Shown one piece after another: positions 19,348 to 27,463 of a stretch of 64,000 nucleotides of DNA. This DNA is from an uncultured Muribaculaceae bacterium. GTDB taxonomy: Bacteria; Bacteroidota; Bacteroidia; Bacteroidales; Muribaculaceae. The stretch's first letter is position 1, and every line of letters begins with the position of its first letter. Position numbers and translations under genes: made by a program. The notes beneath the pieces were generated by a model. That model searched no databases. It saw only the letters and a program-made list of their open reading frames with translations, and was not told the origin of the DNA. The stretch covers positions 69,276 to 133,275 of the forward strand of contig CAJUKZ010000005.1 in the NCBI GenBank assembly GCA_910586995.1. The letters are read 5' to 3'.

Positions 19348-20598
19348 TCAACGCAGTTTGTTACGCCAGAACCAAAGCTCGTTGAAGTTTACACCCAGAG
19401 TGATATTGAAGTACTGTTCCTTGATCAGCGGATTTGGGTTGGCTCGGCGGTAGCGATAGTCAAATCCAAGATTGACCACTGTCTTAAAGCCGGGTACAGG
19501 GAAGCCGAAACCGCAAGTCACGCCATAATCGCCCAAAGTATTTCCCTTCACTTTCACGTAATCATGGTTATAATAAGCACCCAGACGGTATGTAATCCTG
19601 CTCAGATAACCACCTCTCGGGTTTGGCTGGTATTCCGCACCCATCGCTATTTTCCAACGGTTGTCGAACTGAGTGCGGTCCCACCCGTCGAGAGAGCGGA
19701 ATTTGGCATCTTTCCAGTTTTCATAAGTAAAGTCTACTTCGGCAAGCAAACGCTTGTTCCAACGGTAAGAGACGCCGATACCCCAGCTGTCGGGCAAAGA
19801 GTAATTGCCATTGAGTCCGGCTCTGTCGGTGGTATCAGGGACAGCATCCTGACTCACGTCATATATGATACCGTAGCTCGTACCATGCAGAGACTTGCCG
19901 GGGCTATATTTCGCACCCACCGACACCTCATGCAGCCTCGACACTTCAAACGTATATTGCACGCCGAGATCGAGATGCCAATCCCGCACGCTGATTATGT
20001 GCTGGAACAAACTGGTGGAACCAGTATTAGTATATGCATAGGCCGAATTGGTGACATCTCCCCATAGATATGCAAAGTTCGCACCTACAGAGAAGCCTTT
20101 GAATATCTTGCCTGCGACACCAAGATAAAGCTGATTCAGTCCACCCGTTCCTTCGCGGGAGTCTGATCCGTTGTCAATCTCGCCGCCGAACGCATATCCC
20201 ACCGAGGAATACGGCACAAGTCCGAGGCTTGCGCCAAGAAATTTGGTTATCGGAACCTGCATAGTGATATATTGCAGGCCTCCGGAACTGCTTGTTCCGT
20301 AAGCATCACCTTCCCTGCTCCACAGCTTAGTGTAGTCCATGCCTATGTCGAACAAGAACGTAAGCGAGTCGCAATTGGCATACGATGCTGGGTTCATGAC
20401 ATTGATCTGACGTCCGGAATTCATCGCATATCCGACTCCACCCATAGCGCTCTGCGCTGATGTGGCATTATCGTTAAGCAAACCGTAGCCGAAGCGTGAA
20501 TACGGCGAACTTGTTCCGTTCTGTGCACTTGCCGAAAATGCAAGCAGCGCGAGCATGGCCGCCGCGGCACGCAGGAGATTGGTCTTAAATATTTTCAT
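19348..20598 (-). CDS. Putative outer-membrane beta-barrel protein (FadL-like)
   Basis: 416 residues from the ATG at 20598, which overlaps the end of coaX by 14 bases. A signal peptide (LLRAAAAMLALLAFSASAQ) is followed by GTSSPYSRFGYGLLND and a body of repeated amphipathic strands with Gly/Tyr turns, ending LWFWRNKLR. The N-terminal pattern recalls barrels of the FadL/TodX type. In other Bacteroidales a protein of this type lies between coaX and lptC, suggesting a role in the envelope, but its substrate is unknown. Confidence 0.65.
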   Translation of the reverse strand: MKIFKTNLLRAAAAMLALLAFSASAQNGTSSPYSRFGYGLLNDNATSAQSAMGGVGYAMNSGRQINVMNPASYANCDSLTFLFDIGMDYTKLWSREGDAYGTSSSGGLQYITMQVPITKFLGASLGLVPYSSVGYAFGGEIDNGSDSREGTGGLNQLYLGVAGKIFKGFSVGANFAYLWGDVTNSAYAYTNTGSTSLFQHIISVRDWHLDLGVQYTFEVSRLHEVSVGAKYSPGKSLHGTSYGIIYDVSQDAVPDTTDRAGLNGNYSLPDSWGIGVSYRWNKRLLAEVDFTYENWKDAKFRSLDGWDRTQFDNRWKIAMGAEYQPNPRGGYLSRITYRLGAYYNHDYVKVKGNTLGDYGVTCGFGFPVPGFKTVVNLGFDYRYRRANPNPLIKEQYFNITLGVNFNELWFWRNKLR

Positions 20599-21310
20599 TA
20601 TAGCGTAATATGCTGTTAAGCCCTTTCGGGACAAGATGATGGTCTATTATTACTGGGAATTTCACATAAGGAGCAAGGAGATCCACTGCGCCGCCGGTAA
20701 GTATTACCTTGGCATCAGCCGGTAACTGACTCCGGTAGTATTCCAACTCGGCCACTACGCCACGGATAGCACCGGAACGAAGCGCCGTATCGGTATCGTA
20801 ACCCCAATCGGGGCAGTCGCCGTCTGTCTCGACCAATGGCAGGCGTGCCGTAAAGTGGTTGAGAGCCTCAAGGCGCATGAACACACCCGGTGCGATATTG
20901 CCTCCTACGAAGACACCTTCCGGCGAAAGCACATCGTAGGTGATGGCCGTGCCTATATCCACGACAAGAACCCAACTACCGGGAGCAATTACCTGTGCAC
21001 CTACCACGTCGGCAACCCTGTCGAGTCCGAGTGAGGCAGGTGTACGGTATCCGATGCTCACAGGCAAGGGAGTGCCGGCACTCAGGCGTATCACCCTCCC
21101 GCACAGCCGCCGGAGACAATCAACGATATCGTCGCCACCACGCACAACTGTGCAGTAGATAGCTGCCACAGGCGGGAATTTTGCAGCAAGTTCCTCTATA
21201 TGAGAGGTCTCAAGATGACGATAACACGCCACCTCTGCAATCTCGTTGCCGTTCCATACCACTACCTTAGCTGCGGTATTGCCTTGATCTATGGTGAAAT
21301 TATATCCCAT
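20585..21310 (-). CDS. coaX: Type III pantothenate kinase
   Basis: 241 residues from the ATG at 21310. CoaX phosphorylates pantothenate, the first step of coenzyme A synthesis. The ASKHA-fold motifs are clear: FTIDQGNTAAKVVVW at the N-terminus, SLGLDRVADVVGAQV, WVLVVDIGTAITYDVL and GGNIAPGV, plus ILTGGAVDLL near the end. The longer start at 21322 would overlap the -7 box, so 21310 is preferred. Confidence 0.93.
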   Translation of the reverse strand: MGYNFTIDQGNTAAKVVVWNGNEIAEVACYRHLETSHIEELAAKFPPVAAIYCTVVRGGDDIVDCLRRLCGRVIRLSAGTPLPVSIGYRTPASLGLDRVADVVGAQVIAPGSWVLVVDIGTAITYDVLSPEGVFVGGNIAPGVFMRLEALNHFTARLPLVETDGDCPDWGYDTDTALRSGAIRGVVAELEYYRSQLPADAKVILTGGAVDLLAPYVKFPVIIDHHLVPKGLNSILRYNENI

Positions 21311-21319
21311 ATCCGCACG

Positions 21320-21327
21320 CAAAATTA
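21320..21327 (-). promoter_or_regulatory. -7 box for coaX
   Basis: TAATTTTG on the minus strand ends only nine bases before the ATG at 21310, so the transcript would have almost no leader. Confidence 0.5.
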
Positions 21328-21380
21328 CTAAATCTTACGGATTACCGCGAGTATTTAAGTAGAATTGCGTTAATATTTAA

Positions 21381-21818
21381 CTATTTATTAGAAAATTCCG
21401 AATTGCCGCCTTTACGCGCCTTGCGTATCTCGCGAGGTATCCTTATTGATGTATACAGCATCACCATGCCGCCTGCAAGGGTCAGAGCGACCCAATCGCG
21501 CGGGGCGGTACGCATATACATGAATACAGCAGCGGCACAGAAAAAGATAGAACTCCATATCTCGATGCGGTAAAGCCGCCGGAGCACGAGGCTGCTGTTC
21601 GGGGTGCGCATGAATATCCGCCCGACAAGCGAGAGCAGCGCGCCCGCACCATATATATATGCATAGAGATGCGAGCCAAAACCGTGTTCAAGGATAGGCA
21701 TCACCGCACCAACAGCCACTCCAAGCAAGCCGATAGTGACAGCCCACGAGGCCAATGACGGAGCGGTCCGGACATTGCCGAGATTCTTATTCTGTCTGTT
21801 TTTTACTTTATCTGACAT
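21381..21818 (-). CDS. Hypothetical four-helix membrane protein
   Basis: 145 residues. Four hydrophobic stretches (about 24-44, 52-70, 88-105 and 109-125) and a basic, polar C-terminus (REIRKARKGGNSE) suggest an inner-membrane protein. I do not recognise a characterised family. It starts 12 bases after the DivIC-like gene and is probably co-transcribed with it. Confidence 0.7.
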   Translation of the reverse strand: MSDKVKNRQNKNLGNVRTAPSLASWAVTIGLLGVAVGAVMPILEHGFGSHLYAYIYGAGALLSLVGRIFMRTPNSSLVLRRLYRIEIWSSIFFCAAAVFMYMRTAPRDWVALTLAGGMVMLYTSIRIPREIRKARKGGNSEFSNK

Positions 21819-21829
21819 AATCTATTCAA

Positions 21830-22129
21830 TCATTTAAAAACATATACATCCTCATTCTCCCTGTTCATATTATATTGTTCGCGCGCAACACGCTCCATTT
21901 CCTCCGGATCCGTAGACAGACGCCGGTTCAGATTGTCGTAATAGCGCAACGAGTCCTGCGACACCTTGATCTCCTGACGCAGACTGTCGATAGTGCGGTC
22001 AAGCTCTATCGATCTCGCCATTGAATTGTCGTTGAACACAAACAGAAACAGCATATAGGCCACCACTATGAGCAGCGTGAGCGAGAAATAGCGGCGTCCC
22101 CATCCAAAGAGACTCTTGATTGTTTCCAT
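21830..22129 (-). CDS. FtsB/DivIC-type septum formation initiator protein
   Basis: 99 residues. One membrane helix (about 16-33) is followed by a coiled-coil (ELDRTIDSLRQEIKVSQDSL, about 41-60) and the conserved DPEEMERVAREQYNM segment. This is the layout of FtsB/DivIC, which joins FtsL and FtsQ in the cell-division complex. A TAAATTTG box lies 32 bases upstream. Confidence 0.85.
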   Translation of the reverse strand: METIKSLFGWGRRYFSLTLLIVVAYMLFLFVFNDNSMARSIELDRTIDSLRQEIKVSQDSLRYYDNLNRRLSTDPEEMERVAREQYNMNRENEDVYVFK

Positions 22130-22160
22130 CCTGAGATCGTATATCTTTATTATCAGAGTG

Positions 22161-22168
22161 CAAATTTA
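22161..22168 (-). promoter_or_regulatory. -7 box for the DivIC-like gene
   Basis: TAAATTTG on the minus strand, 32 bases before the ATG at 22129. Confidence 0.55.
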
Positions 22169-22223
22169 AGCACTACATCCCGATTTAGCATCCTAATCGT
22201 ACCTATAATATGCTTAATTTTTA

Positions 22224-22952
22224 TCAAAATATACCTCTCAGCACTCCCGGCGACGCCAGTTCTTCCAACCGTACACCAAGATGAAGCGAATAATACGACA
22301 ATATGGCGTCGAGTATTGCATTACGCCGGTGTCTGTCGAGCCTGAACAAATGCAGATTGTCCGCAGTCATCCGCTCAAGCATGAGTACAGCCCTGGTATC
22401 CTGAGCATCAAGATAATGGCGATGAAGCGGAGGACTGCTTCGGAAAGAACCGTCGCGCATGTCGAAAACCATACCGGGAGAATAGCCGGCCAGATCCGGC
22501 TCTATACCGAGAAAACGACTCAGCCTGTAAAGAAACATTAGATGAAAATTAGCCACGCCTCGCTGTTGTCGGCTCAGGGTATCAACCGACTCGGCAATGA
22601 AATCAAACATAGACTCATCGGGAGCGCTCTCCCGCAATAAGACGCCAAGAGTTTCGGCTAAAAATACAGCAACTGACATCTTCACAGGACATCCGCTTGC
22701 AGCAGGACTCATCAGCGACAACGGTCTCACGTCGCGCATAGCGAAAATATCGCGCCCAGGACGCACATCGGCCATACACTCCACAAGCCCCAGTGGCATC
22801 GTAAGCGCCTTACGCCGACGCCCCTCTCGGGTCGATGCCGACGGAACTTTGAAGCTCACCCTGCCTAATTCCCGGCTGTAAGCCGACAGGATAGCGGCAT
22901 CATCGGAATAATTTACGGTACGAAGACAGACTACATTAAGGCACTGATACAT
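22224..22952 (-). CDS. recO: DNA repair protein RecO
   Basis: 242 residues. The N-terminal OB-fold part reads VVCLRTVNYSDDAAILSAYS and ELGRVSFKVPSAS; the helical C-terminal part follows. In the RecFOR pathway RecO helps load RecA onto SSB-coated single strands. The C-terminal Cys zinc motif of some RecO proteins is not evident here, as in other Bacteroidetes. Length and N-terminus support the call. Confidence 0.85.
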   Translation of the reverse strand: MYQCLNVVCLRTVNYSDDAAILSAYSRELGRVSFKVPSASTREGRRRKALTMPLGLVECMADVRPGRDIFAMRDVRPLSLMSPAASGCPVKMSVAVFLAETLGVLLRESAPDESMFDFIAESVDTLSRQQRGVANFHLMFLYRLSRFLGIEPDLAGYSPGMVFDMRDGSFRSSPPLHRHYLDAQDTRAVLMLERMTADNLHLFRLDRHRRNAILDAILSYYSLHLGVRLEELASPGVLRGIF

Positions 22953-22974
22953 GTTAAGAGCTTGTTTTTACGCC

Positions 22975-22982
22975 CAAAATTA
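22975..22982 (-). promoter_or_regulatory. -7 box for recO
   Basis: TAATTTTG on the minus strand, 23 bases before the recO ATG. Confidence 0.5.
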
Positions 22983-23077
22983 CGCGATTCCAGCAAGCAA
23001 AAGCCCTTTTAGACAAATAAAAAACCTTAAATCGGAGATATTTTCTCAAAAAATTTGTGTGAATGAAAAAAACTTCC

Positions 23078-23085
23078 TACTTTTG
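23078..23085 (+). promoter_or_regulatory. -7 box for tRNA-Glu and rpsT
   Basis: TACTTTTG fits TAnnTTTG and lies 18 bases before the first tRNA-Glu; a TTTG at about 23053 is at a suitable distance for the -33 element. Confidence 0.55.
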
Positions 23086-23103
23086 CACCGCAATAAGGCG
23101 CTC

Positions 23104-23175
23104 GGCCCATTCGTCTATCGGCTAGGACGCAAGATTTTCATTCTTGAAAGAGGAGTTCGATTCTCCTATGGGCTA
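23104..23175 (+). tRNA. tRNA-Glu (UUC), copy 1
   Basis: Acceptor GGCCCAT pairs with ATGGGCT. The anticodon stem CAAGA/TCTTG holds loop TTTTCAT with anticodon TTC, and the T-arm is GGAGTTCGATTCTCC. CCA is not encoded. It is identical to the copy at 23495. Confidence 0.96.
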
Positions 23176-23218
23176 CTTTATTATAACGAAAAGACTTTAA
23201 AACAGACTAAACCGAAAA

Positions 23219-23476
23219 ATGGCAAACCATAAGTCATCTATCAAAAGAATTCGTCAGACAGCGTCTCGCCGTCTTCGCAACCGTTACTATGCAAAGACTG
23301 CCCGCAACGCCGTTCGCAACCTTCGCAAAATCACCAACAAGGTAGAAGCTGAAGAGAAGCTGCGTAAGGTGAGCGCCATGCTTGACCGCCTTGCTTCCAA
23401 GAACGCTATCTCAAAGAATAAAGCCGCCAACCTCAAGAGCAAGCTGGCTAAGACAGTTGCCAAGCTCGCTGCTTAA
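23219..23476 (+). CDS. rpsT: 30S ribosomal protein S20
   Basis: 85 residues, Lys/Arg/Ala-rich and helical, starting [20 protein letters not shown] and ending in the Lys/Ala-rich stretch typical of bS20. It binds 16S rRNA in early assembly of the small subunit. It lies between two identical tRNA-Glu genes and is probably transcribed with them. Confidence 0.97.
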   Translation: MANHKSSIKRIRQTASRRLRNRYYAKTARNAVRNLRKITNKVEAEEKLRKVSAMLDRLASKNAISKNKAANLKSKLAKTVAKLAA

Positions 23477-23494
23477 TAGGCTGCAGCTTATTTT

Positions 23495-23566
23495 GGCCCA
23501 TTCGTCTATCGGCTAGGACGCAAGATTTTCATTCTTGAAAGAGGAGTTCGATTCTCCTATGGGCTA
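23495..23566 (+). tRNA. tRNA-Glu (UUC), copy 2
   Basis: All 72 bases are identical to the copy at 23104; it lies 18 bases after the rpsT stop codon. Confidence 0.96.
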
Positions 23567-23721
23567 CTCCGCATGACACGCGATGCAGATTCCTGCACCG
23601 CGTGCTCTTTTATATACCCACACAGCGCAGATCCATAGAAAGCAAGTTGAACATCAACACCACCCACATATATACAACAAAAAAAGAACCGAGATCCTAT
23701 GGATTTCAGTTCTTTACTTAG

Positions 23722-23793
<72 letters not shown>

Positions 23794-23807
23794 ATGTTTT
23801 ACGTGTG

Positions 23808-23815
23808 CAAAGGTA
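23808..23815 (-). promoter_or_regulatory. -7 box for initiator tRNA-Met
   Basis: TACCTTTG on the minus strand, 14 bases before the tRNA 5' end. Confidence 0.6.
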
Positions 23816-23924
23816 GCAATTACCCGCTTAACATGCAAGCGTTTTAAAATAGATTAACAAATAACCGCGATAGAAACATATTCGTCTTGCTGTTGTTGAT
23901 ATATTATTTACATAAGGAAGCGAT

Positions 23925-24854
23925 ATGAGAAACAACAAATTAGCCGAAATGGTAGGTGGAAACGCCTGCATTCTACTTGCCACCTTGTTCTGGGGAGTAA
24001 ATGTGCCGGTAACAAAAGCCTTGATTCCCGAATGGATGTCGGCTGACGGCGTCAGTGCCGTACGCCTTATCGGAGGTTGTGCCCTTTTCTGGATAGTCTC
24101 TACTTTCACAACGCACCGCAAAGTAGACCGCGCCGACTGGATAAAGTTCATATCAGCCGGTGTTTTCGGACTTTTTGGCTTCATCTATCTATTCGTCAAG
24201 TCGCTCAGCTATGGCGACCCCATCGACATATCAATAATCATGACACTGTCGCCGGTGATTGTCATACTTGTAGATGTAATTTTCAAGAGTGCAAGGCCGT
24301 CTATAATTGAATATGCAGGGGTCATAACATCGTTTGCCGGCGCAATAATCGTCATATTGGATGCGGGAGGAGACATGAAAGCCGGCAGCGACAGACTTCT
24401 CGGCGATGCACTTGCGCTGGCTTCTGCCATTTGCTATGCTGTATATCTCGTGGTGCTCGAATCCCCATCTAAAGTATACCGACCTGTGACAATGCTCAGA
24501 TGGGTATTTCTCTTTGCCGCAATTCCCGGATTGCTGCTTATACAAGGAATGTCAGAAATGCCAATAATATCATCCGCTGAAATTTCTCCTTGGCTTGAGA
24601 TCAGCTTCATTTTGCTCTGCCCGACATTTATGGCCTATTTTCTCGTACAGCCTGCAATCAAAAGAATAGGCTCCGAGCTTGTTTCCATATACCAATATCT
24701 CGTTCCCGTAGTTGCCGCCATTGCATCTGTCGCGATGGGAATAGGAGATCTGCGCTGGATGCAGATTGCTGCAATGGCAGTCATTATCGTAGGAATGGTG
24801 GTTACTACTTTAGCCAAAAGACGCTCTATACGCCGTACACATGTCGGTGAATAA
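23925..24854 (+). CDS. EamA-family (DMT) transporter
   Basis: 309 residues with about ten membrane helices in two EamA halves (about 10-145 and 165-300). Family features include ATLFWGVNVPVTKALIPEW in the first helix pair and GDALALASAICYAVYLVVLE at the start of the second half. EamA proteins export amino acids or other small metabolites; the substrate cannot be told. Its last 29 bases overlap the 3' end of the convergent acetyltransferase gene. Confidence 0.88.
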   Translation: MRNNKLAEMVGGNACILLATLFWGVNVPVTKALIPEWMSADGVSAVRLIGGCALFWIVSTFTTHRKVDRADWIKFISAGVFGLFGFIYLFVKSLSYGDPIDISIIMTLSPVIVILVDVIFKSARPSIIEYAGVITSFAGAIIVILDAGGDMKAGSDRLLGDALALASAICYAVYLVVLESPSKVYRPVTMLRWVFLFAAIPGLLLIQGMSEMPIISSAEISPWLEISFILLCPTFMAYFLVQPAIKRIGSELVSIYQYLVPVVAAIASVAMGIGDLRWMQIAAMAVIIVGMVVTTLAKRRSIRRTHVGE

Positions 24855-25356
24855 GAGATTTAACTTTTGAAAAATCGGCTTCCTGATCAAGTCCGCCGAC
24901 CGACATAATATGCATCGGCAGCGGATTTCCACCCGGCCGATACGGAGGCTGTATATACGGTTGAGAATCCCACAGTTCGTAACCAAGCCTACTATAGAAT
25001 CCTATTCTCCTTATAGCCATAGCATCATCTCCAGGAATCTCGACTTCCAGAACAACCGGCCTACAGATCATGGACAGGAAGCAATTCATAGCCTTTGCCC
25101 CTATACCACGGTTTCTTACTGAACTGTCAGTCGCAAAATGCTCGATATAACAGAAATCACCAAAATCCCAATATGTAAGCAGACCACACGGCATATCAGA
25201 ATCCAGCAACACACAGCAGCGCATCAGCGAATTTTCATCCACATTTCTCCGCTGCAGGTCAAGATCTCGCCGCTCATCCTCAGGAAAAGCCGAAACAAGA
25301 AGATTTTCTACAAAAGGATAATAGACGCTGTGCGTATCAATTTCTATAATCTCCAT
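24826..25356 (-). CDS. GNAT-family N-acetyltransferase
   Basis: 176 residues from the ATG at 25356; the frame is open 54 codons further but would run through the promoter. The acetyl-CoA-binding motif A appears as IEHFATDSSVRNRGIGAKAM (R-x-x-G-x-G/A), followed by VVLEVEIPG and GFYSRLGYELWDSQPYIQPP. The substrate is unknown. The gene converges on, and slightly overlaps, the EamA gene. Confidence 0.85.
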   Translation of the reverse strand: MEIIEIDTHSVYYPFVENLLVSAFPEDERRDLDLQRRNVDENSLMRCCVLLDSDMPCGLLTYWDFGDFCYIEHFATDSSVRNRGIGAKAMNCFLSMICRPVVLEVEIPGDDAMAIRRIGFYSRLGYELWDSQPYIQPPYRPGGNPLPMHIMSVGGLDQEADFSKVKSLIHRHVYGV

Positions 25357-25377
25357 AACAAAGCAATATATTATTCC

Positions 25378-25385
25378 CAAAATTA
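25378..25385 (-). promoter_or_regulatory. -7 box for the GNAT gene
   Basis: TAATTTTG on the minus strand, 22 bases before the ATG at 25356. Confidence 0.5.
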
Positions 25386-25427
25386 CAAAAAATCGCCCAA
25401 ACATTTGGCAGTAATATAAAATTCCAC

Positions 25428-25435
25428 TATCTTTG
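25428..25435 (+). promoter_or_regulatory. -7 box for tRNA-Ser (GCU)
   Basis: TATCTTTG, 19 bases before the tRNA 5' end. Confidence 0.6.
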
Positions 25436-25454
25436 CAGTCGTAAAATCCATCAA

Positions 25455-25541
25455 GGAGAGGTGGGTGAGTGGCTGAAACCACCAGTTTGCTAAACTGACG
25501 TAGGAGCAATCCTACCACGAGTTCGAATCTCGTCCTCTCCG
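25455..25541 (+). tRNA. tRNA-Ser (GCU)
   Basis: 87 bases with the long variable arm of class II tRNAs. Acceptor GGAGAGG/CCTCTCC, anticodon loop TTGCTAA (anticodon GCT), variable arm GTAGGAGCAATCCTAC and T-arm ACGAG/CTCGT. Its 3' end is partly duplicated about 120 bases downstream. Confidence 0.96.
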
Positions 25542-25710
25542 CAAAAACGAAAGAAAGTCAAGCACAAAGCTTGACTTTTGTCGTTTTAAGGAGATGGCGA
25601 GATGAGAACGAGTAGAGTTCGTCACCGCGCAGCGCTTGCGAAGCAAGAATCTCGTCCTCTCCGCCAAAACGAAAGAAAGTCAAGCTTTGCGCTTGACTTT
25701 CGTCGTTTAA
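25542..25710 (+). repeat. Duplicated tRNA-Ser tail plus hairpin terminator
   Basis: After the tRNA a hairpin is formed by GAAAGTCAAGC and GCTTGACTTTT, followed by T residues. At 25647-25665 the last bases of the tRNA (GAATCTCGTCCTCTCCGC) recur and are followed again by the same hairpin (25671-25704, loop changed). The stretch 25542-26045 otherwise holds no gene that I can support; the promoter of the next cassette is at 25894. Confidence 0.75.
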
Positions 25711-25893
25711 GGGAAGATAGCTAAATCCACGTTCGCCGTTGTAATAAAAAAACAAGCATTACACATTCTTGCCGCACCTGAATCCGCACTATTTCCGGGC
25801 TATAGACAATTTTATCCAACCGTTGGACCTTGATATAAAAATATATATACCAGGAATCCCATTCACAAATTTGTGAATTCAAAAAGCCATCAT

Positions 25894-25901
25894 TACCTTT
25901 G
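25894..25901 (+). promoter_or_regulatory. -7 box for the DUF3791/DUF3990 cassette
   Basis: TACCTTTG. The first start codon follows 144 bases later, so the leader would be unusually long. Confidence 0.4.
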
Positions 25902-26045
25902 CATCGTTAAACGGCTGATATGGTTCGAAATTCATGATACGTCTTGTAAATATCCGTAAGATTGCAGCCATACTGTAAGACACTCCAATACATATCCGAT
26001 AACATTATGAGAAACACCATCGTTATAAAATAAAGACAGTTTGAT

Positions 26046-26258
26046 ATGGACAATAAGACTCTAAAATTTGTAACATGGCTTATCAGCAAACTCTCAGAGC
26101 ACCTGAATATGCCACAATGCGAGGTGTTTCAGCGACTTTACAAGTCTGGAATACTATACAACTATATTGTACCATCATATGATGTCTTACACACATTCGG
26201 TTCTCACTATCTGATAGAGGATATAACCGATTTTATGCGCGAGGAGGGCGTACTCTGA
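26046..26258 (+). CDS. DUF3791 family protein (putative antitoxin-like component)
   Basis: 70 residues, all-helical in appearance. The sequence (LKFVTWLISKLSEHLNMPQC, VFQRLYKSGILYNYIVPSYD, HTFGSHYLIEDITDFM) matches DUF3791 proteins, which are small and usually sit directly before a DUF3990 gene. Their function is not established. It ends one base before the DUF3990 start codon, so translation is probably coupled. The A/T content of this three-gene cassette is higher than that of the neighbouring genes, which would suit horizontal transfer. Confidence 0.75.
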   Translation: MDNKTLKFVTWLISKLSEHLNMPQCEVFQRLYKSGILYNYIVPSYDVLHTFGSHYLIEDITDFMREEGVL

Positions 26259-26259
26259 T

Positions 26260-26730
26260 ATGTTAATCTACCACTCATCATATACATCAGTTGAAATGCC
26301 CGATATTAGTTACTCTCGCGAGTTCCTTGACTTTGGCAAAGGTTTCTATCTTACTACACTCTATGACCAAGCGGTGAAGTATGCCCAACGCTTTAAGCGC
26401 AGAAAAAGAACGGCATGGTTGTCAACTTACGAATTGGAGTTCAATCCGGATGATTGGAACATCCTTCAGTTTGACTCCTATAACCATGACTGGTTACGAT
26501 TCGTAACCAATTGCAGAAGAGGTCTGGATAATTCAGACTATGACCTTATCATCGGTGGAATTGCAAACGACCAGGTCATACAGACAATCGAACGTTATTT
26601 TGCAGGTGAGATATCGGTGGATGATGCTCTCGGACTGCTCAAATATGAAAAACCAAATAATCAATATTGCATCCGCTCACAGCGTATGCTTGATGAATGT
26701 CTGAAACATAAGAATTGCGTAGAAATATGA
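26260..26730 (+). CDS. DUF3990 family protein, ADP-ribosyltransferase-like (putative toxin)
   Basis: 156 residues. The N-terminus LIYHSS (His5) and FGKGFYLTTLYDQAVKYA (Tyr30, Thr32) follow the first two motifs of the H-Y-E clade of ADP-ribosyltransferase folds, in which His and Tyr hold NAD. A C-terminal NNQYCIRSQRML segment has Gln135 where the third catalytic residue would be expected. DUF3990 is a short intracellular domain common in Bacteroidetes and Firmicutes beside DUF3791. That it is a toxin is inference from size, fold and neighbours. There is no signal peptide. Confidence 0.75.
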   Translation: MLIYHSSYTSVEMPDISYSREFLDFGKGFYLTTLYDQAVKYAQRFKRRKRTAWLSTYELEFNPDDWNILQFDSYNHDWLRFVTNCRRGLDNSDYDLIIGGIANDQVIQTIERYFAGEISVDDALGLLKYEKPNNQYCIRSQRMLDECLKHKNCVEI

Positions 26731-26972
26731 GTGAAACCGAACTATACCTGCGCGGAAATAAGAATGCCGCTATAATAACGGCAATGTCTGAACTTTTCAG
26801 TGTTTCTATCCAAGAAGCCACAAATATATACTACCAGTCAGAGACAGCACAACTGATTGAAGAAAAGGTGGCTGATCTCCATTGCCGCAGTGAGAAGTAT
26901 CTCGCCACTATTGTGTGGGAAGAGTACTTAGAAAATAACAAACCGTCCAAACCGCATAAGAGAGGTAAATAA
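26727..26972 (+). CDS. Second small DUF3791-like protein of the cassette
   Basis: 81 residues from the ATG that overlaps the DUF3990 stop (ATGA). The helical sequence AAIITAMSELFSVSIQEATN and LIEEKVADLHCRSEKYLATI resembles DUF3791 proteins but differs from the first copy at 26046. The C-terminus is basic (KPSKPHKRGK). As the third gene it may be a second antitoxin-like partner. I am less sure of the family than for the first gene. Confidence 0.65.
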   Translation: MSETELYLRGNKNAAIITAMSELFSVSIQEATNIYYQSETAQLIEEKVADLHCRSEKYLATIVWEEYLENNKPSKPHKRGK

Positions 26973-27111
26973 AATAGAGGCTGGACAAAAGCAAGGAACG
27001 ACTCGTGCCAAAATTTGCCGATGCAGGCAACCGGATAACACTTTACCTGCATCCAACCTCGAAATCGCCGTCCTCCTTTTAATATAATAGCAGCGTTAAT
27101 AATAATATAAG

Positions 27112-27150
27112 AACGCCCGACTTTACATTTTTGGTGTAAAATCGGGCGTT
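27112..27150. terminator. Bidirectional hairpin between the cassette and tRNA-Ser (CGA)
   Basis: AACGCCCGA (27112-27120) pairs with TCGGGCGTT (27142-27150), and TTTACA with TGTAAA inside it. It lies 35 bases after the 3' end of the minus-strand tRNA and could serve both sides. Confidence 0.75.
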
Positions 27151-27184
27151 AGCCCTACAATCTACTGATAATCAGTATATTTTG

Positions 27185-27271
27185 CGGAAAGACAGGGATT
27201 CGAACCCTGGGTACCCGTAAGGGTACAACGGTTTTCGAGACCGTCCCAATCGACCGCTCTGGCATCTTTCC
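27185..27271 (-). tRNA. tRNA-Ser (CGA)
   Basis: 87 bases. Acceptor GGAAAGA/TCTTTCC, anticodon stem ACGGT/ACCGT with loop CTCGAAA (anticodon CGA), long variable arm GTACCCTTACGGGTAC and T-arm CAGGGTTCGAATCCCTG. Confidence 0.95.
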
Positions 27272-27326
27272 TTCAGTCGACCGCCGGATTTTTAGGCCTA
27301 TATGCCCTACCCGGCTATTTTGACTG

Positions 27327-27334
27327 CAAAGTTA
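27327..27334 (-). promoter_or_regulatory. -7 box for tRNA-Ser (CGA)
   Basis: TAACTTTG on the minus strand, 55 bases before the tRNA 5' end. Confidence 0.5.
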
Positions 27335-27418
27335 CTAAGTTTTTCACAACAGGCAAATGTTTATGCCTTTTTTTGCCCTATTTTTATCATGCATGCTTTG
27401 TTTTGAATATTTTTTGCT

Positions 27419-27426
27419 TATATTTG
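27419..27426 (+). promoter_or_regulatory. -7 box for prmC-recX
   Basis: TATATTTG, 37 bases before the prmC ATG. Confidence 0.55.
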
Positions 27427-27463
27427 CCTCCGTTTTTAACTATGCTTAATTAACAATTGCGGG

